64,000 nucleotides of DNA. Source: Tubiluchus corallicola. Taxonomy: Eukaryota; Priapulida; Priapulimorpha; Priapulimorphida; Tubiluchidae. The stretch lies in assembly GCA_030141605.1 (NCBI GenBank), contig JAQGDQ010000172.1, forward strand, positions 248,001 through 312,000. The letters run 5' to 3'. Shown piece by piece: positions 22,618 to 35,322 of this stretch. The position numbers were made by a program, and so were the translations under genes. Under the pieces are notes generated by a model. That model saw only the letters and a program-made list of their open reading frames with translations, searched no databases and was not told the origin of the DNA. Each line of letters starts with the position of its first letter. Within the stretch, counting starts at the first letter, position 1.

Positions 22618-23004
22618 TATTTGGTAGCATGTTCCTATTTGTTACAGCAGGTATTTTGCTTAACCTTACTTTTACACTTACGTAGGTTGTCCGCTGCTTG
22701 ATGTTCATTTTGTTAATGTTAACAAATGGACTTTTTCGCAATTAGTTTCTTCAATATCTGGCAAATTATTAATAATGCACAGATTATATGGTGCGACATT
22801 ACTTCATAGCATGAGCTATACCGCTGCCACGATGCAGAAATAATCGTAAACTGAAAAATTCGTTCGATGTTTGTATTGTGCAACTATGCACTTTACTGCG
22901 CTCCTTTTCTAAAATAATTTCACAAGGAGCATTTTTTAATATGCCCAAAAAGATATTCCCGAAATTTCTCAAGTACACAATTATGTTCGTTTTTTATTTT
23001 ATTA

Positions 23005-23169
<165 letters not shown>

Positions 23170-24145
23170 GCCTATTATCTATTAAAATTATTATTTTGAT
23201 AGATATTGCCAAAGCAATGTGTAGGAAAATCATTGCTCATGTAAGTCGGTTATTGCCTGCTTATTACCTTGCTTAAAGTTGGCTTACCATAGCGTATGTT
23301 AATTACTTGCGTCTGTTCAATTATATAGCCCTCTCATTCATTAGCATTCATTCCGCTGAGACCTTTCTAGGCTTAATCTCAAAGTGCACAGTAGACTGCA
23401 TTTTTAGTAAAGCTCCTGTCACATAATTATGGTGCTTTGGTCGAGAGATTTTTGTTACTAATGTTTGAAAGTCTTTGGGTTTGCGAGTAGCGTCACCGTT
23501 ACTTTCTTAAAAATTTCTTATCGCGTTTTTATATAAAAACTAAACAGCCACAAAAACAAGGACTTTAACAAATAGGACAGTGCACAAGAGAGCTTTCCTG
23601 AGATTTATCATCATTAACAGAGAAAAACGTAATTTATAATCTCAAAAATTAACTATAAAGGGCATTATGTTTTTCTCTGTTTAGGACTGTGTACACTTCA
23701 TACATGATAATCAGCACTTCATGACTGGAATGCACTTCGACGGGGCGAAACTTCATACCACTATCCTACTCACCTTTAAAGATCATTAACGGCTGCTATT
23801 CGATTCTTGATTAAATATGGGCTAGTTTTATTGTTTGTGAAAGACACCTGAGCAGAGCTAGGTACTTCGGTGTACGTTTGACTTTCCAGATCTATTGCAA
23901 TCACGCGTCTCTTAGCGTGAGAAATGCAAATGCTTGCAAAAGCTTTGGTATACGAAATAATCAACTTTGCGTATTAATGTAATCAGTAATAAACTGTAAA
24001 AGAATTTATTATATTTTAAAACAATTTTGAGCAGAAGAATTAAATAGCCAAGGAAATTAATCAAAATGGTCCATTAATGAAACCTAATAGGAAAGAAATG
24101 CAGATAGACGTTTGACAGACAATAGAGAGACATATAGACAAGTTG
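23170..24145. other. non-coding, AT-rich
   Basis: Nothing recognised. Short frames (for example 23776-23964 minus) lack any motif. Confidence 0.4.
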
Positions 24146-24152
24146 ACAGACT

Positions 24153-24184
<32 letters not shown>

Positions 24185-24320
24185 GACTGACTGACTGGCT
24201 GACTGACTGACTGACTGACTGACTGACTGACTGACTGACTGACTGACTGACTGACTGACTGACTGACTGACTGACTGACCGACCGACCGACCGACTGACA
24301 GTCAACCGACTGATAAACTG
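24146..24320. repeat. (CTGA)n microsatellite
   Basis: Around 35 tetranucleotide units with interruptions, becoming CCGA at the right end. The Ser-Val-Ser-Gln frames over it are artefacts. Confidence 0.95.
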
Positions 24321-24394
24321 ATCGACTAACTGACTGTCTGATTAATTGATTGGTTAGATGACAGATTTGCTCATTCACTGCAGTCTGCCAATGC

Positions 24395-24550
24395 GTTGAC
24401 AACAACAACAACAGCAGCAGCAGCAGCAACAACAACAACAACAACAACAACAGCAACAGCAACACCAACAGCAACAGGAACAAAAAGAGGAACAACTGCA
24501 CAGCAGCGGCAGCACCAGCAATAGCAACACCATCAACAGCAACAATAATG
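24395..24550. repeat. (CAA/CAG)n compound microsatellite
   Basis: Mixed CAA, CAG and CACC triplets, 80 bp after the CTGA array. No splice sites or flanking coding signal were seen, so a glutamine-rich exon is not supported. Confidence 0.85.
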
Positions 24551-25489
24551 ACAACCATAGGAGCTCCTTAAAGATAGCTGCTCTTGTAATTATAAAAAAG
24601 CGTATTATTCCGCAAACGATTTTAATGTTGTAAAAGTTTCTAGACCAGAATTGTGTTAAACCTGTGTAAATATTAACATTAGAAAAAATGAGATTTGTTT
24701 GGTTCTCTAATGACGGCTAAATCCTGTTCTAGTTATTTACATATAAGGGTGTTTTCAAAATTTCTCAAATCTTCGTGATATTTAGAATGTTATCAAGTAG
24801 TTTGCCGAACATTTGGCATTTAGATTCATTACATTAAGGCGTCAAGCTGTCGCCACGTATGTGGGTGTTGTAATGCGGACTATATAATAAGAAAATCCGA
24901 AATAGACAAACAGAGAAAACGTTGAACAACACATAAAGGTATATATTTTATCGTATTAATGACAGAAAACAACGACCAATGAGACGTCACTTCCAAATAT
25001 CTTTACAATTTTACTTCACCTTCGAAGTTTCAGAAATTAAAACGTTGCGAAATTTGGAAGATTTTGACTGCATTTTTTACATTCGTTGAGTGTTGAGCAT
25101 TTGTGAAATTTCTGGGTCAAACATGAATATTACATTTCACTATGGTGCCTGGTGAATGCCTGGTGCCTGAACGCATTTTTGTGTATGCTTTGAATTCAAC
25201 GCATTGGCAAGAATAGAGGATTTCTTTGGCTTAAGAAAAATATAATGACTTGGATTTTTTGTCCAGGATGAAGCTCAGCTTACCTCAAACTATGAAAAAA
25301 GGTCAAAAACTAAATGTTTAACTCGTTTTAATACAAGTGTTGCTTACTTGAACTCTTTTTGCACAACTATTTGTATAAATGAGCAACTTAGAAATTAACT
25401 ATAGCAGGTATGGTACAACTGTTGTAATATGCAGACATGTAAAAAGACATTCTGTTTAAGATATCAAATAATTGACTTTCTTTATAGGT
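24551..25489. other. intergenic upstream of deiminase paralogue 2
   Basis: No gene recognised. A TATAAA at 25373 and the acceptor-like TTTCTTTATAG ending about 25489 lie before paralogue 2; the promoter is not resolved. Confidence 0.4.
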
Positions 25490-25514
25490 TTTTGAAGAGC
25501 GCTCACTTGTAAAT

Positions 25515-26636
25515 ATGCTGGAACGTATGCTTGTCCTCATTTTTGCAGCATTAATTTGCAGTACAGCTACGGCGTACACCAACGATGAAAACGATCTGAA
25601 TCGTCATCTGATTGTTTTGTCTCCACCAAAATATAATGATTGGTACTACGAGCAGCAATACCAGGTCTCGGACAAAATCAACGATTTTTTAATTCGATAT
25701 GCTAAAGCCATTATAGGGAAAGACAATGTTGTCATTGTTGGCAATAATTTGAGTCTTAAACCCTTCCGAGAAGCTGATATTCCCGATGACGTCCTTCTGT
25801 ATGTGAAAAATCCAATGGAAGACATTTGGATGAGGGACTTTACAACCATTAACCCGTACGATCCATTCCAGCTGCGTTATTCTCTAGATGCACAGTTTAT
25901 TTACAGTGCATCGCAGGCCCGCAGAGATGCAGATTATGTTCAGCGACATTTTAGAAACACATTTAGATCATTGGGTGCTGACATTCCTTACATTGGTGAT
26001 AGAAAAGCATGGATACTCGATGGTGGCAATATGGTGGACAATTATAAGGACAAAATTATAGTGACACATAAATTCACGTGGGAAAATTATCTCTCTGATA
26101 GTAGAGCTATTCAGGAGTTACAGTACTTTTACCATGGAACCGAAACCAATAGTGTCGATGTCGCAATTATTCCATGGCTGGCAGGTGATTCTTTGGGTCA
26201 TGCTGATGGTATGGTGTCATTTATAGACGACAACGTCATTGCAGTAAGTCATGTGGGTCAGCAACAAACCATACAAGCATTAAATGCTGCATTTGATGAA
26301 GTGGAATTTGTTGAAATGCCCAATTTAGGATATACACCGCCACTCGACACGAACTTCGATTCTGCTTGTGGTCTAAGCGTTAATGCCGTACTTACAGAAA
26401 ATTACCTGTATCTTCCTGTTTTTGGAGAAGAAGGTAACCAAGAGGTGGTCAAGTTAGTCGAAGATAATACTAACAAAATAGTTGTACCAGTTAATGCTGA
26501 TGGCGTATGCGGTATGGGTGGAAGTGTTCGATGCCTCTCTTGGCAGCAAACTGGCGAGAATGCTAAAATAATCATACAAAAAGCACGTGAAACCAGTCCC
26601 AATAATATTTTCAACAACCCTCTTCCGAGGTACTGA
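25515..26636 (+). CDS. secreted PAD_porph/agmatine-deiminase-family enzyme, paralogue 2
   Basis: 373-residue single-exon paralogue of the 18219 gene, same strand, 6.2 kb downstream. N-terminal signal peptide (hydrophobic 5-19, probable cut A-T-A / Y-T-N-D-E). Conserved W-M-R-D with D108, I-L-D-G-G-N, G-H-A-D-G with H229 and D231, and G-G-S-V-R-C with C340. It differs most from its partner in the middle and around 26250-26370, but the last part (26397-26594) is nearly identical in DNA, beyond what protein constraint needs. It is likely secreted into an extracellular space or digestive lumen (inference). A stretch reading CAATAAATT near 26750 may be the poly(A) signal. Bacterial affinity suggests old horizontal transfer, but intron-type 5' signals and duplication show it is a resident host gene. 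Confidence 0.88.
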   Translation: MLERMLVLIFAALICSTATAYTNDENDLNRHLIVLSPPKYNDWYYEQQYQVSDKINDFLIRYAKAIIGKDNVVIVGNNLSLKPFREADIPDDVLLYVKNPMEDIWMRDFTTINPYDPFQLRYSLDAQFIYSASQARRDADYVQRHFRNTFRSLGADIPYIGDRKAWILDGGNMVDNYKDKIIVTHKFTWENYLSDSRAIQELQYFYHGTETNSVDVAIIPWLAGDSLGHADGMVSFIDDNVIAVSHVGQQQTIQALNAAFDEVEFVEMPNLGYTPPLDTNFDSACGLSVNAVLTENYLYLPVFGEEGNQEVVKLVEDNTNKIVVPVNADGVCGMGGSVRCLSWQQTGENAKIIIQKARETSPNNIFNNPLPRY

Positions 26637-27406
26637 AAATGAAATCTCTTGATCATATTGTAAAATTTCGTCGTCAGTTGCTTTTGCTGAATGGGCTTAA
26701 TGTCAACTATATTTGAAACCATTTAGCGGAGAAAATGGACATCCTAACGACAATAAATTATTATCAACGTCAGTAAACAATTTTTATGTATGGTGACAGT
26801 ACTGTTATGGTAATGGGCTTGCTGTTTTTTCACTACAGTTCAAGATTACTGTGGGAACTGCTGTACGGTACCAGTCGTTCTAGATAAATGATTGCATCCC
26901 CACCAACGTATGCGTGACAACATTATCCAGAAAAAATGAAGGCTTGTCAGTAAATTTACATTTCAGAATCCATCAGGTCCATTTTAGAGTCAATATTGTG
27001 TTAGACTATACTGACTTTAAAGTAGGTTTTATAACTTATGAAAGGTGGTTAGCAACTTTAATCATAAGGCTTTATTTTTCTGAACAGTGTTGCTGCACAT
27101 ATCTTGGTGGCGGTGCAGTCATTTATGCAGAAACTTTCTAGGTGTGGAAAAATTAATTAAAGGTAAAAAATAATTGATAGTTATTGTTATAAGGCCTGAA
27201 AAATTCCGAAACTTTCATTTGGATCATCGTGCATCATTTCGTGACTACGCAAATGTTGTTAATGAATTTTTCAGTGAGAAAAATTATTTAAAACAAAATA
27301 AATTTTTATTAAATTCACAATTTAACGCTTGTGCTAAATTTTTGTAAAATCGCAATAAACTATCAATCAAAATCAAATACTGTAAATTGTTTTTTAATTT
27401 AAGAAC
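26637..27406. other. intergenic, AT-rich
   Basis: 3' UTR of deiminase paralogue 2 at the left edge; nothing else recognised. Confidence 0.4.
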
Positions 27407-27409
27407 AGG

Positions 27410-27557
<148 letters not shown>

Positions 27558-28355
27558 TACAATAACAGCAAAATGTTATAGTTGTTGGAAGTCTTGTTTA
27601 TTTGTTGAAGGAATAAATAAATGTTCTTAAAATCCAAATGTAAGTATCGTGATCGTATCAAATTATTGTAGTACATAAATATTAACACCGAGTAGCAATC
27701 TTCTGTGGCGAGAGCAAATGCCCATATGTTGAGCACAAGTGTCTAAACCGTAATCCTTTTCTCTGCAACAGCATTCTGCAGCTGTTTATATATGCCTCAG
27801 TCTCCGTGCTATTTTTAACTCATGATATCAATACTATTCTTGGAATGATTTGCTTGACAGCAGAGAATCGTCCTCTGCTGGCTTGTCACCTTAGTAACTG
27901 CCCTCTCCTTACTTGCTAGTTAGAGGTCAAAATCTATTTTTAGTCTCTGACATCAGCTTTATCTTTAGAACCCTCTGGTCAGTAGTCATCGCACTGTAAC
28001 GGTTTCGAAGAATGAAATGAGCACAACGGGGCATTGCCTTGTTAACATTGATTCTAGGAAATGGGGTAGCTAATGTCATTGACCACTAACTACAACAAGT
28101 ACATATAGTATAAGCACAGTAGTATAAGCCCGAATTTTATGCTAAACAACTTGGTGCGCTTATTGATTACATGGTTCACTGATTCATTGGTTACATAAAC
28201 GTTGAATGACACACTTATAATAAAATTTTAAAACAAATTCAACAATCTTGCTGCTCCATCCTTTAAGTTGTTCTATATTTATTCAATTTTATTGTTTCCT
28301 TTAGTAGTTATTAATATTTGTTTCTAAATACATTTATTATAGTTAAAAGGAGAAG
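27558..28355. other. non-coding
   Basis: No exon or RNA recognised; two short CT/AG-rich segments at about 27850-27980 have no obvious identity. Confidence 0.4.
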
Positions 28356-28786
28356 ATGAAATTTTTTAAACTACAGTGCATGGCCCCAGATAAGAAAGCC
28401 TTTGGCTTGGATGGCATAGTCTATGAGCATTTAACACGATCCATAGTACACATGCCACATTTAAACTGCTGTTTGTGCAATATAGTACAGTGCATATATT
28501 GGACTCGGGAAGTGTTCTTAAAGCATGTAAAACAGTATAATGAAAGTCCTGTACAAAGGAAAAGGTGATCCAAAAAAACTGTTATCGAGTTATCGAGGTG
28601 TAACACTCATGTGTAACACAATTGAGATACTGACACAAATGCTAAGCGCAAGACTGTACCAGCATGTCAGCTTGGTTTAGATGAGAAAGACCAAATATCT
28701 CAAGCATTTAATAGTTTAATAGACGCAATCAACACATGCCAAAGTCGCCCATCTATTCCGTCTTCATAGATGTTCAAAAGTGCTCT
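28356..28786 (+). pseudogene. LINE reverse transcriptase relic, 5' half
   Basis: The plus strand, with frame changes, gives reverse-transcriptase motifs in the right order: K-K-A-F-G-L-D-G-I (finger motif, usually K-x-x-G-P-D-G-I), L-Y-K-G-K-G-D then Y-R-G-V-T-L, and finally V-F-I-D-V-Q-K at about 28763-28782 (motif A). It is then cut by the inverted-repeat element at 28787 and resumes near 29390. It is dead: many stops and frameshifts. Confidence 0.6.
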
Positions 28787-29371
28787 CTGAGAGTAAACTA
28801 ACTTGCAAGTGTGAACGACTTGACAAACTCTTGCGCAAGTTCTCCCTGAGTGATCATGTAATTTAAGACGACCATTAAAAGCTAGATATTGGGTCTAACG
28901 CATCGTCACCATCGAGTCAGCCATAAAACTATTAATCAAGTAAAAAATAGTTTAAAATAAACATCTCGTATATCTCGTACATAATTATGTAGCTTTTTAA
29001 ACCTAAAACAATAGTATGGAAATTCAAAGAGCAGCTCTGTTTTTATAGTATGCATAAATTCATAATAATAATTGATAAATTTGTCATTTTTACAATTAAT
29101 TTTTATGCCACTAGTATGTAGATCCTCCATGATTCCCTAGATGCACTTGGTGCGGAATTACGGTTCGAAATTTTTTAAAGGTACGAAGTATGTTGTGTTT
29201 TTTTTGGTACCATACCGTCCTGCCAGCCTTGCTCTGAGAGTTAAACTCGCAACGATTTGGCAAGTTCTCTTGCCAGTTATTGTAACTGTCGAAGATTTGC
29301 TGAGAGTTAACTAGCGCAAAAAATTGCGAGAGAACATTCCAAGTCGTTCACACTTGCGAGTTTACTCTCAG
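28787..29371. mobile_element. MITE-like inverted-repeat element inside a LINE relic
   Basis: The left arm CTGAGAGTAAAC..GCAAGTGTGAACGACTTG (28787-28826) is matched by its reverse complement at about 29331-29371. Further shorter copies of the same GAGAGTTAAACTCGCAA motif sit at about 29235 and 29303. Length is about 585 bp with no coding capacity. No clear target duplication was seen, so the superfamily is unknown. Confidence 0.55.
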
Positions 29372-29389
29372 AAACAACTTGTGACAGAA

Positions 29390-29830
29390 CCCTCTAGTCC
29401 GAAAGCGCAGTTAAGAACATGTTCATATAATTTCATATGACTAGTAAAATCCTAGTCTACTCATTTTCGTTAGAAAATTATACATTCTTGACGATGGACT
29501 TGGATATCTGTACCTATTTCGCAGAAAAGTGGTGTATTATAAGGAGCTTCTCTTGGCCCCCTACTTTTCTGTTGTTCCTTAAAGATTTTCCAACCTATAT
29601 TTCAAATGTTTCAATGCTCTGAGGCATCTTCTCTTTTATATGCTGACGATCTTGTTATTTATGCTACGTTTCAGCTAACTGCAAGCGGCAGAAAATAAAT
29701 GCTTTAGAATGGTGAGCTTATAACAACAAAACGATGTGGAAAGAGAAAAAAATCAAAAGTATTGAAGTTTAAGAACAGAGCTTGTCTTGCAAATGGTAAC
29801 AAACCATTGCAAATCGTATCATATGTCAAT
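29390..29830 (+). pseudogene. LINE reverse transcriptase relic, 3' half
   Basis: With frame changes it reads G-A-S-L-G-P-L-L-F (motif B) at about 29552-29570 and L-Y-A-D-D-L-V-I-Y at about 29638-29662 (catalytic motif C), consistent with the continuation of the relic at 28356-28786. Order and strand fit a single LINE split by the MITE-like element. Confidence 0.6.
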
Positions 29831-30608
29831 ATCTTAACAACTAAAAGTTTGTGGGAAAACTAGCTTTGCATAGACATAGCCGAATATTCGTTCCACATAT
29901 TCCACTGAATAGTTGGTTAATATAGTTAATGATAGTTAATGATATAGTTAATGATAGTACTGGCCTTTTGCCTTTTACAGCACCCCAGCCATGAAACAAG
30001 AACAGTAGAAACAGCCTAACTATACCAATCGTCATGTTGATGCTCGGTGCTTTACGCACGGATTACACCGCAAATTAGGTGAATGTGTATAACATTATGT
30101 GGTTTGGGCGAGGTGTATAACTGTATATCCTCTACTCTCTTGCAGCAATAATGGCGATTAGTTGTTAGCAATTTTGTTCATTGAACAGTATTATAGCTTG
30201 AATTTCTTGCTATCTTGTTGTAACTTTGTAATCGTTACATATTTATATGTTTACTATAGTTGAGCATATAGTTTGTTGCAGCATAGGGTTTAACAGGGTG
30301 AGCGGGCATTTACTGAGGTCTGAATAGAGATGTCGTTTATATGTTTGAAAGCATCTTTCTTTTCTACTTCAAACACCATCCTGAAAGAAGTGGAATGCAA
30401 TACCCCCATCATTTGAACAGTTTGGCTGATCTTACCTTAAGTGTTTGCGTGGATTAGGTGTCAATTATCAAATTTAATTAAATTAATTTTACACCATCTT
30501 ACGGTTTAAAGTGTAGATTTTTATCTCACACAAGGCTCACACAAGGTTTTATCTTTTTGACTATTTTTGAAACATCCTCACACCTCACGAAAGGTCATGC
30601 ACACCCGT
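29831..30608. other. non-coding
   Basis: Nothing recognised except a short repeated GATAGTTAAT(GATATAGTTAAT) tract at about 29920-29958. Confidence 0.4.
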
Positions 30609-30926
30609 GTATTATTACAACAGTCTCTTTTATCTTTTTATACTCTCTACCGCATTTTTATCGCGAATTTTAAAAAAATAAAAGAAAACAAATAAATAAA
30701 ATATTTTGATCTCAAGTTCTTAATCTCTTGGTCTAGATAAGGACTTCCGCGTGGAATGTGGAGCCGTATGCTATTACAACTGTTTCTTGTATCTTTTTCT
30801 ATTCTCTACGGTATTCTGTACCGTGAATTTGAGAAAAAGAAAACTAACTAAATAAATAAAATGTTTTGATCTCATATTCTAAATCTCTTGATCTGGAGAA
30901 TTCCGCGTGGGATTGTGGAGCTGTTG
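30609..30926. repeat. tandem repeat, two units of about 158 bp
   Basis: Two head-to-tail diverged copies: each has TATTACAAC, a CT-rich stretch, an AAATAAATAAAAT run, TTTTGATCTCA, AATCTCTTG and CCGCGTGG, then GTGGAGC. The internal AAATAAATAAA and the repeated block suggest duplicated LINE or SINE 3' ends, but no coding sequence supports that. Confidence 0.7.
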
Positions 30927-33210
30927 ACAATAAAAATCTTTAGTTTTTACTATACCTCTTTCCATAATCTTTTTCACAGTATTATTAAAATAATTTTGTG
31001 TTTACAAATGTAGTTTGCATCCACTGAAGTAGAACGACAGGCAATTTTTACAGTAGATATGCCATAGTAATTTTTCCCCGCTGTAAGGTTTGGTGATATC
31101 ATAAGTTTTTTTTCACATAAAAATCGCTCCACACAGGTGAATACACTGAGAAAGGTTGAAAAATAAGCACAGATCAAAAACAGATTAATAGTAACTAATT
31201 TCCTATTAATAGAAGGTACCTGCTAAAGTTTTTCTTAAACAGGTGATGTTGTAGTTAACAGGAAAGGTATTTTCTTGTAAAAGATTCCACGGGAGAAAAA
31301 TGGAATTAACAATGATTAAAGTTGCTTTTCAATGACTATAGAGGGTGTGGAATTGCTTGGTGAAATATTTGTTTGACAAAAACCCAAATTTAGTACACAA
31401 TATTGATTTTTATTCATTTCGACCAGGACATTAATTGGTGGCCATTTTGAAATCACGCTATTTAGGACATTTGGACTCATTTTGGCTGATTTTAGATTAT
31501 CAGCTAGCTAGGGGCATGTGCAACTTTCTGAAATTACGTTATTTAGGACATTTAGCCTGATTAAGATGAGCTCAGCCCAACTGAGAAAGTTTCTGTCGCA
31601 ATTTATTTAGGTTCACCTCCTTCTTTACTAGTAGGACCCTCCTAATATAGTTCGCCGCGAGTGCCGGATCCCCTCTTCCAGAGTGTCGTACTATGTAAAA
31701 ATGGCGTAAACCTGCCGAATATTAATTCAATTTTACCCTCATGCAGCGTTAGATAGTTACTATGCATCATCAATAAATTTTCAATTGTACTGAACGACTG
31801 AACATCTCATATATATAATAGTCTATATGGTTCCTCTGTATTGTAGAGTATCATAATACTTTCTATCTTCTCTAGTTTATGCATTTTCTATATCGCTATC
31901 CTATGGTTCCATAAGTCTAAGTATTTTGAGAGTTTCATAACACGTATCATTGCGCTGAAAAACCCCAGCCGCAGAACAGAGCTTCGGGGAAAACACCTAT
32001 TTCCACTCATATACTGATCAGACTGAAGTCTGTTTTACTCTGTTTGAGACTCTGTTTGACAGGTAAGATGCAATTAAGTAATGTCGCTCAGCTGAACTCA
32101 ATGTAAAATCTGCACTAGAGGTAATTAAAATTTCGTGGTCAGCTGTAAAAATATAACAAAGCCTTTAATTCTAGCCGGACTTTGATTCAAGGTTACGAAG
32201 GTTTTTGCAGCAGAACTATTTTCACATTTGTATTTTCCTCATCTTTTAGAAAAGTTTCAACTTTTCAACAGTAAACCAATTTTATTTGCGTAAAGGTTTT
32301 GAAAGCAGCAGGTTCACCTGACGTGCAGCTCAATCAACCTATACCTGGCCAGGTGAATTACAATGGGTGACGAACATACACGAAGAGCACGGACTCTTTT
32401 CGCTTCAAGGATCCCGGTAATCGTTCCCTCTCTATAATTCAAGGCTAGGACATGTGGGCAGTGATTTTAGTTTGTTTATGTTCGTCGCGGAGAAACTTAT
32501 TTGTTGCCATTTTTTGATATTATACACGAAGTAGCTTTTATACATATATTTTTGTATAAAATAGTGTGTTATAAAACAGTTTGTGAATTCTTTGACGAAG
32601 TATATGTTTATTAATTTTATCTTTTTGAAACAATTATGATTTTATAATTTTGAAATAATCAAAATTACATTTTGTGTCAACTCCACTTAAAATATAAAAA
32701 AAACCGAGAGGATTTGTCAGTGTAAATAGTGTTTCTATTAATATTGTCATACTTGACAAGCTTGGGGTATTGAATTTCACGGCTTTGCGCAAGTTACGTC
32801 GATTCATTCAAAGAACGCTAATGTAAGTATTAATAAGCTTTTTAGATAGCTACTAAGAAATCGCACACTTTTACTGGATACTAGATGACTACACTTTTGC
32901 GCACGAGAAATCCTGTTCTAAGCCACTTATATGTTGAGATATGTTGAGATTTTGAGATATGTTAACTATTTGGCACCAATTTAATACTATTCTTCACTTT
33001 TGAAAAATTTCTATGGTACGCACGGAAGGGTTGAAAATGTCATTCTCTTCTTTAGTCAGTTTTTCTTTATTTTGCCCATTTTTCTATGCCTGCTATAGGG
33101 CAACATACGTCTTTCTGAAAGAGTAACAAACACAATAATAACTTGATTAAATACTGAAATTAATTAAATAACTAATTATAGTTATAGTATTTTACATTGT
33201 ATGTTTATAT
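30927..33210. other. non-coding, AT-rich
   Basis: No gene recognised. A short direct repeat (GAAATCACGCTATTTAGGACATTT at about 31450 and GAAATTACGTTATTTAGGACATTT at about 31530) is visible. An ATG at about 32363 with about 17 codons before a GT is too little to call an exon. Confidence 0.4.
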
Positions 33211-33972
33211 CAGGTGGTGCAAAATGTGCCCAAGTTTTAATTACGATATTATAAAAAGGAAGTAACGGAATCGTAAAAAAATTACCATACTGATGTTACA
33301 GACGCTTATGTATAAGTACCCGAAAAAATTTTAGGTCATTCTTTTGACTTTTCTAAAAATACAAAAGTTTTAAATAAAAATTCAAAAAATTGAATGCCGG
33401 AAAAAATTTGTATGCCACTATTGTTAAAATTTACAGCAAATGCTCTATGTATCCGCCATTTTCACTGCAAGATAGACGAAGGCGTTTCTTCTAACAGCTC
33501 AGGCATTTTATCATTACTTTATGGAGTATTTAGTCTCAGCACTCAATAATATTTGCCTTTAGTTCCTTTCAATCAAATGGTTTTGCGTGTGCTTGGACTT
33601 TCTCTTTAAGAAAATTCCAGATACCGTAATCCAGAGGATCAAGTCCAATTTTTCTTGATCATTCTTCTTGAACAATTCTTTATCAGTTCTTTATTTTCTG
33701 TGTGAATACCATGGTGTAAATTACTTTGGTGTTTTTCACTTGACAGTTATAGCTGACATTGTTTCGACATTTATTTTTTAACATGAAAACGTTTTTAAGC
33801 ATATTTAAAAACCACTAATAATTATAAACTAATAATAATTATAAGCACCTGTAAACTTATAATTTTCACAACGAAAAATCCATGCATTGTAATATCACGC
33901 TTTGAAGTTTCAACTTTTGAGGACGCGTACTCCCATTAATATTGTAGTCTAAACTTCTCTCTGCGCCACCCT
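33211..33972 (-). mobile_element. Tc1/mariner-like DNA transposon relic, second copy
   Basis: Minus strand, about 33640 to 33400: L-D-P-L-D-Y-G-I-W-N-F-L-K-E-K-V, then K-K-R-L-R-L..E-N-G-G-Y-I-E-H-L-L, the characteristic C-terminal end of Tc1/mariner transposases, broken by several stops. Ends: CAGGTGGTGC at 33211-33220 and GCGCCACCCT at 33963-33972 are imperfect inverse copies, both next to TAT. Most of the catalytic domain is deleted. It is homologous to the split copy at 2283/12295. Confidence 0.65.
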
Positions 33973-35107
33973 ATATGTCACTGAATACAAAACAACCGCA
34001 CTTTTGAATTACGTCTTTTTGCGGTTTTCCCGAATTTAAATGCTCACCTATCTTTTTATATGTTCGTTTTATATTTTAGAGATTAAAAACATTTGAATGC
34101 AGATAATTAGCCTTGGCATTTAAGGCGGTCAATATTCCAGAAATGTGATAATGTTATGTTGACGTTATATATAACGTTACACCCTACTTCACCAATCTAC
34201 AAGTAAACAGTGGGACAGGTCCTGTTTGTTTAGTTTGTTTGGACTTGCAAGGCTTACAGACCACTTTGTGTTAATATTAAAATACGCCATTTAACCGGCA
34301 CAATAATAAAATTTAGTCAGTTTTTACTTAAACTTTTCAATTTTTGTCCCATTATTAGACAGCAACTTCTAACCTACATAATTCACAGTAATTACGCTTT
34401 ATAAATTAACAATTCAGGTGTCACTGTTGAATAATAAAACCAAATGTCTCTACAGTCAGGCATGTATAGCAGCTTAGATTTTTTTATACCTTGTGATTGT
34501 GATTTGTAAATTTTTAATACATAAGTTTCGAAAAATTCTCGCCTCGGGGCACACTATGGCAGTTTTCATAAATGTTGACCTACATGTGTTGTGCAAAAGC
34601 AACTTCTACGAAATGTTTAGCATTACTAACGTTCATTGCGTAAAGGATTCACTCGTGGGTGGACTTACTTGTTTAGGAAATTTTAAAACGGATGTAACAA
34701 AATGCACGCAGCGCAGCTTTGAGTCGCTGCGTGTAATTTTTTTATTCAATAGCACCTGACAAGCAGATCTAATACCAGAAAAGATTAATTGTTTTTAAAC
34801 TTTTGTAAGAACAGAAGAAGCAGAGCACCACAGAAGTACCACAGAAGAAATAGCAGAAAAGATGAAATTATTTTTTATCATATCGTTAGTCACTCAAATC
34901 AATTATGACAATCATTGAACATTAATGGTATGACAATTACAAATGACATTTTAAACTTAGAATCATAATTATCGAGATTAAAAGGTATTGAAACAAATTT
35001 AAGTTATCATTAAAAAATAAACCCGTTTGCTCTTTATGTGTAAACGTATCTTAGTTGAATATCAAGTGATAGATTTTCATGGGTATAAGGTAAAGAAGTG
35101 ACAAACA
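33973..35107. other. non-coding, AT-rich
   Basis: Nothing recognised; the 88-codon plus frame at 34493-34759 has no motif. Confidence 0.4.
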
Positions 35108-35322
35108 ACCTAGAACAAGTTGCAATAGAATTTTTCTATTCAGATTCTGTTAGAATGTAGTCTCAAGTGCCCTCAACAAAAAATCGGCCAAAATCTGCTT
35201 CAGTGCTTTTGAGATATACGAAAAGGCCACTAAAAGTACCAAAGCCGAATTTTGTTGAGGGCACTCGAGACCACATTCTAACAGATTCTGAAGGGAAAAA
35301 TTCTATCGAATTTGTTCTAGGT
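35108..35322. repeat. 215-bp hairpin (long inverted repeat)
   Basis: A left arm of about 75 bp (CCTAGAACAAG .. TGCCCTCAACAAAA) and its near-perfect reverse complement (TTTTGTTGAGGGCA .. TTGTTCTAGG) enclose a loop of about 65 bp that has further short pairing (CGGCC/GGCC). As RNA it would fold into a long stem. It is either a small MITE or a hairpin-RNA source; there is no coding signal. Confidence 0.8.

Noticed and set aside
24395-24550. Gln-rich or Leu-rich exon
   Set aside because: CAA/CAG microsatellite next to another microsatellite, no splice signals or flanking coding sequence.
32363-32415. ATG followed by about 17 charged codons and a GT, as a possible first exon
   Set aside because: No downstream exon, no homology by eye, and too short to support a gene.
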